The position numbers and the translations under genes are program-made. This document shows, one piece after another, positions 35,050 to 35,112 of a DNA stretch of 35,112 nt. The stretch comes from Gammaproteobacteria bacterium TMED226 (lineage in GTDB: Bacteria > Pseudomonadota > Gammaproteobacteria > Magnimaribacterales > D2472): positions 1-35,112 of the forward strand of contig NHJX01000013.1 of the NCBI GenBank assembly GCA_002169105.1, in the 5' to 3' direction. Below the pieces are notes generated by a model. That model saw only the letters and a program-made list of their open reading frames with translations. It searched no databases and had not been told where the DNA came from. How positions within the stretch are numbered: the stretch's first letter is position 1; the number at the start of each line of letters is the position of its first letter.

Positions 35050-35112
35050 AATAATTATTTATAACTATACAATCTATTATATGAATTATTTGATCATATC
35101 TAACTTTTTATA

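Overview
The window is a compact, AT-rich chromosomal segment of a marine-type gammaproteobacterium. The inference rests on three things. Gene order follows classic gammaproteobacterial blocks: tig-clpP-clpX-lon-hupB-ppiD, and mltD-gloB facing rnhA-dnaQ. The genome looks streamlined, with tiny intergenic gaps and ATGA or TAATG overlaps. There are two large TonB-dependent receptors in 35 kb. A low-GC SAR86-like bacterium fits best, but taxonomy cannot be proven from the sequence alone. I see no prophage, insertion sequence, CRISPR array or defence island.

Layout. (1) 1-3.1 kb: tRNA-Arg(TCT), the tRNA U34 hydroxylase gene trhO, a glutathione-transferase-like gene, and a convergent glutamate dehydrogenase. 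(2) 3.1-11.2 kb: tRNA-His(GTG) followed by the proteostasis block tig, clpP, clpX, lon, hupB and ppiD. A hairpin terminator follows hupB. (3) 11.2-14.7 kb: a peptide/nickel-type ABC importer with binding protein and two permeases but no ATPase genes. (4) 14.7-19.5 kb: mltD and gloB on the minus strand, divergent from rnhA-dnaQ-gltX across only 22 bp. (5) 19.5-25.8 kb: a TonB-dependent receptor, a SLC13/DASS-type transporter and a periplasmic gamma-glutamyltransferase. (6) 25.8-30.05 kb, minus strand: fabI, a METTL7-like methyltransferase, a thiolase-like protein lacking the usual nucleophile cysteine, and an exported AbgB-like M20 amidohydrolase. (7) 30.3-34.8 kb: a second TonB-dependent receptor with a structured leader, a small exported TonB-C-domain protein and an exported NAPE-PLD-like metallo-beta-lactamase-fold hydrolase. 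(8) tRNA-Ala(GGC) and a possible 36-residue membrane peptide close the window.

How the genes may work together. The chaperone/protease block is housekeeping. The most suggestive functional grouping is the receptor, DASS transporter, periplasmic gamma-glutamyltransferase and convergent exported M20 hydrolase. It could form an outer-membrane-to-cytoplasm route for gamma-glutamyl or N-acyl-glutamate compounds. This is inference from gene neighbourhood only. Both receptor genes carry a shared AAATGTAGA element upstream. In the first gene it lies in a nested palindrome over a good -35/-10 promoter. In the second it precedes a leader with mutually exclusive hairpins.

Three start codons were moved downstream from the longest reading frame (oppA-like, oppC-like, fabI) and gltX was set to a TAATG overlap. 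Reasons are given in each entry.
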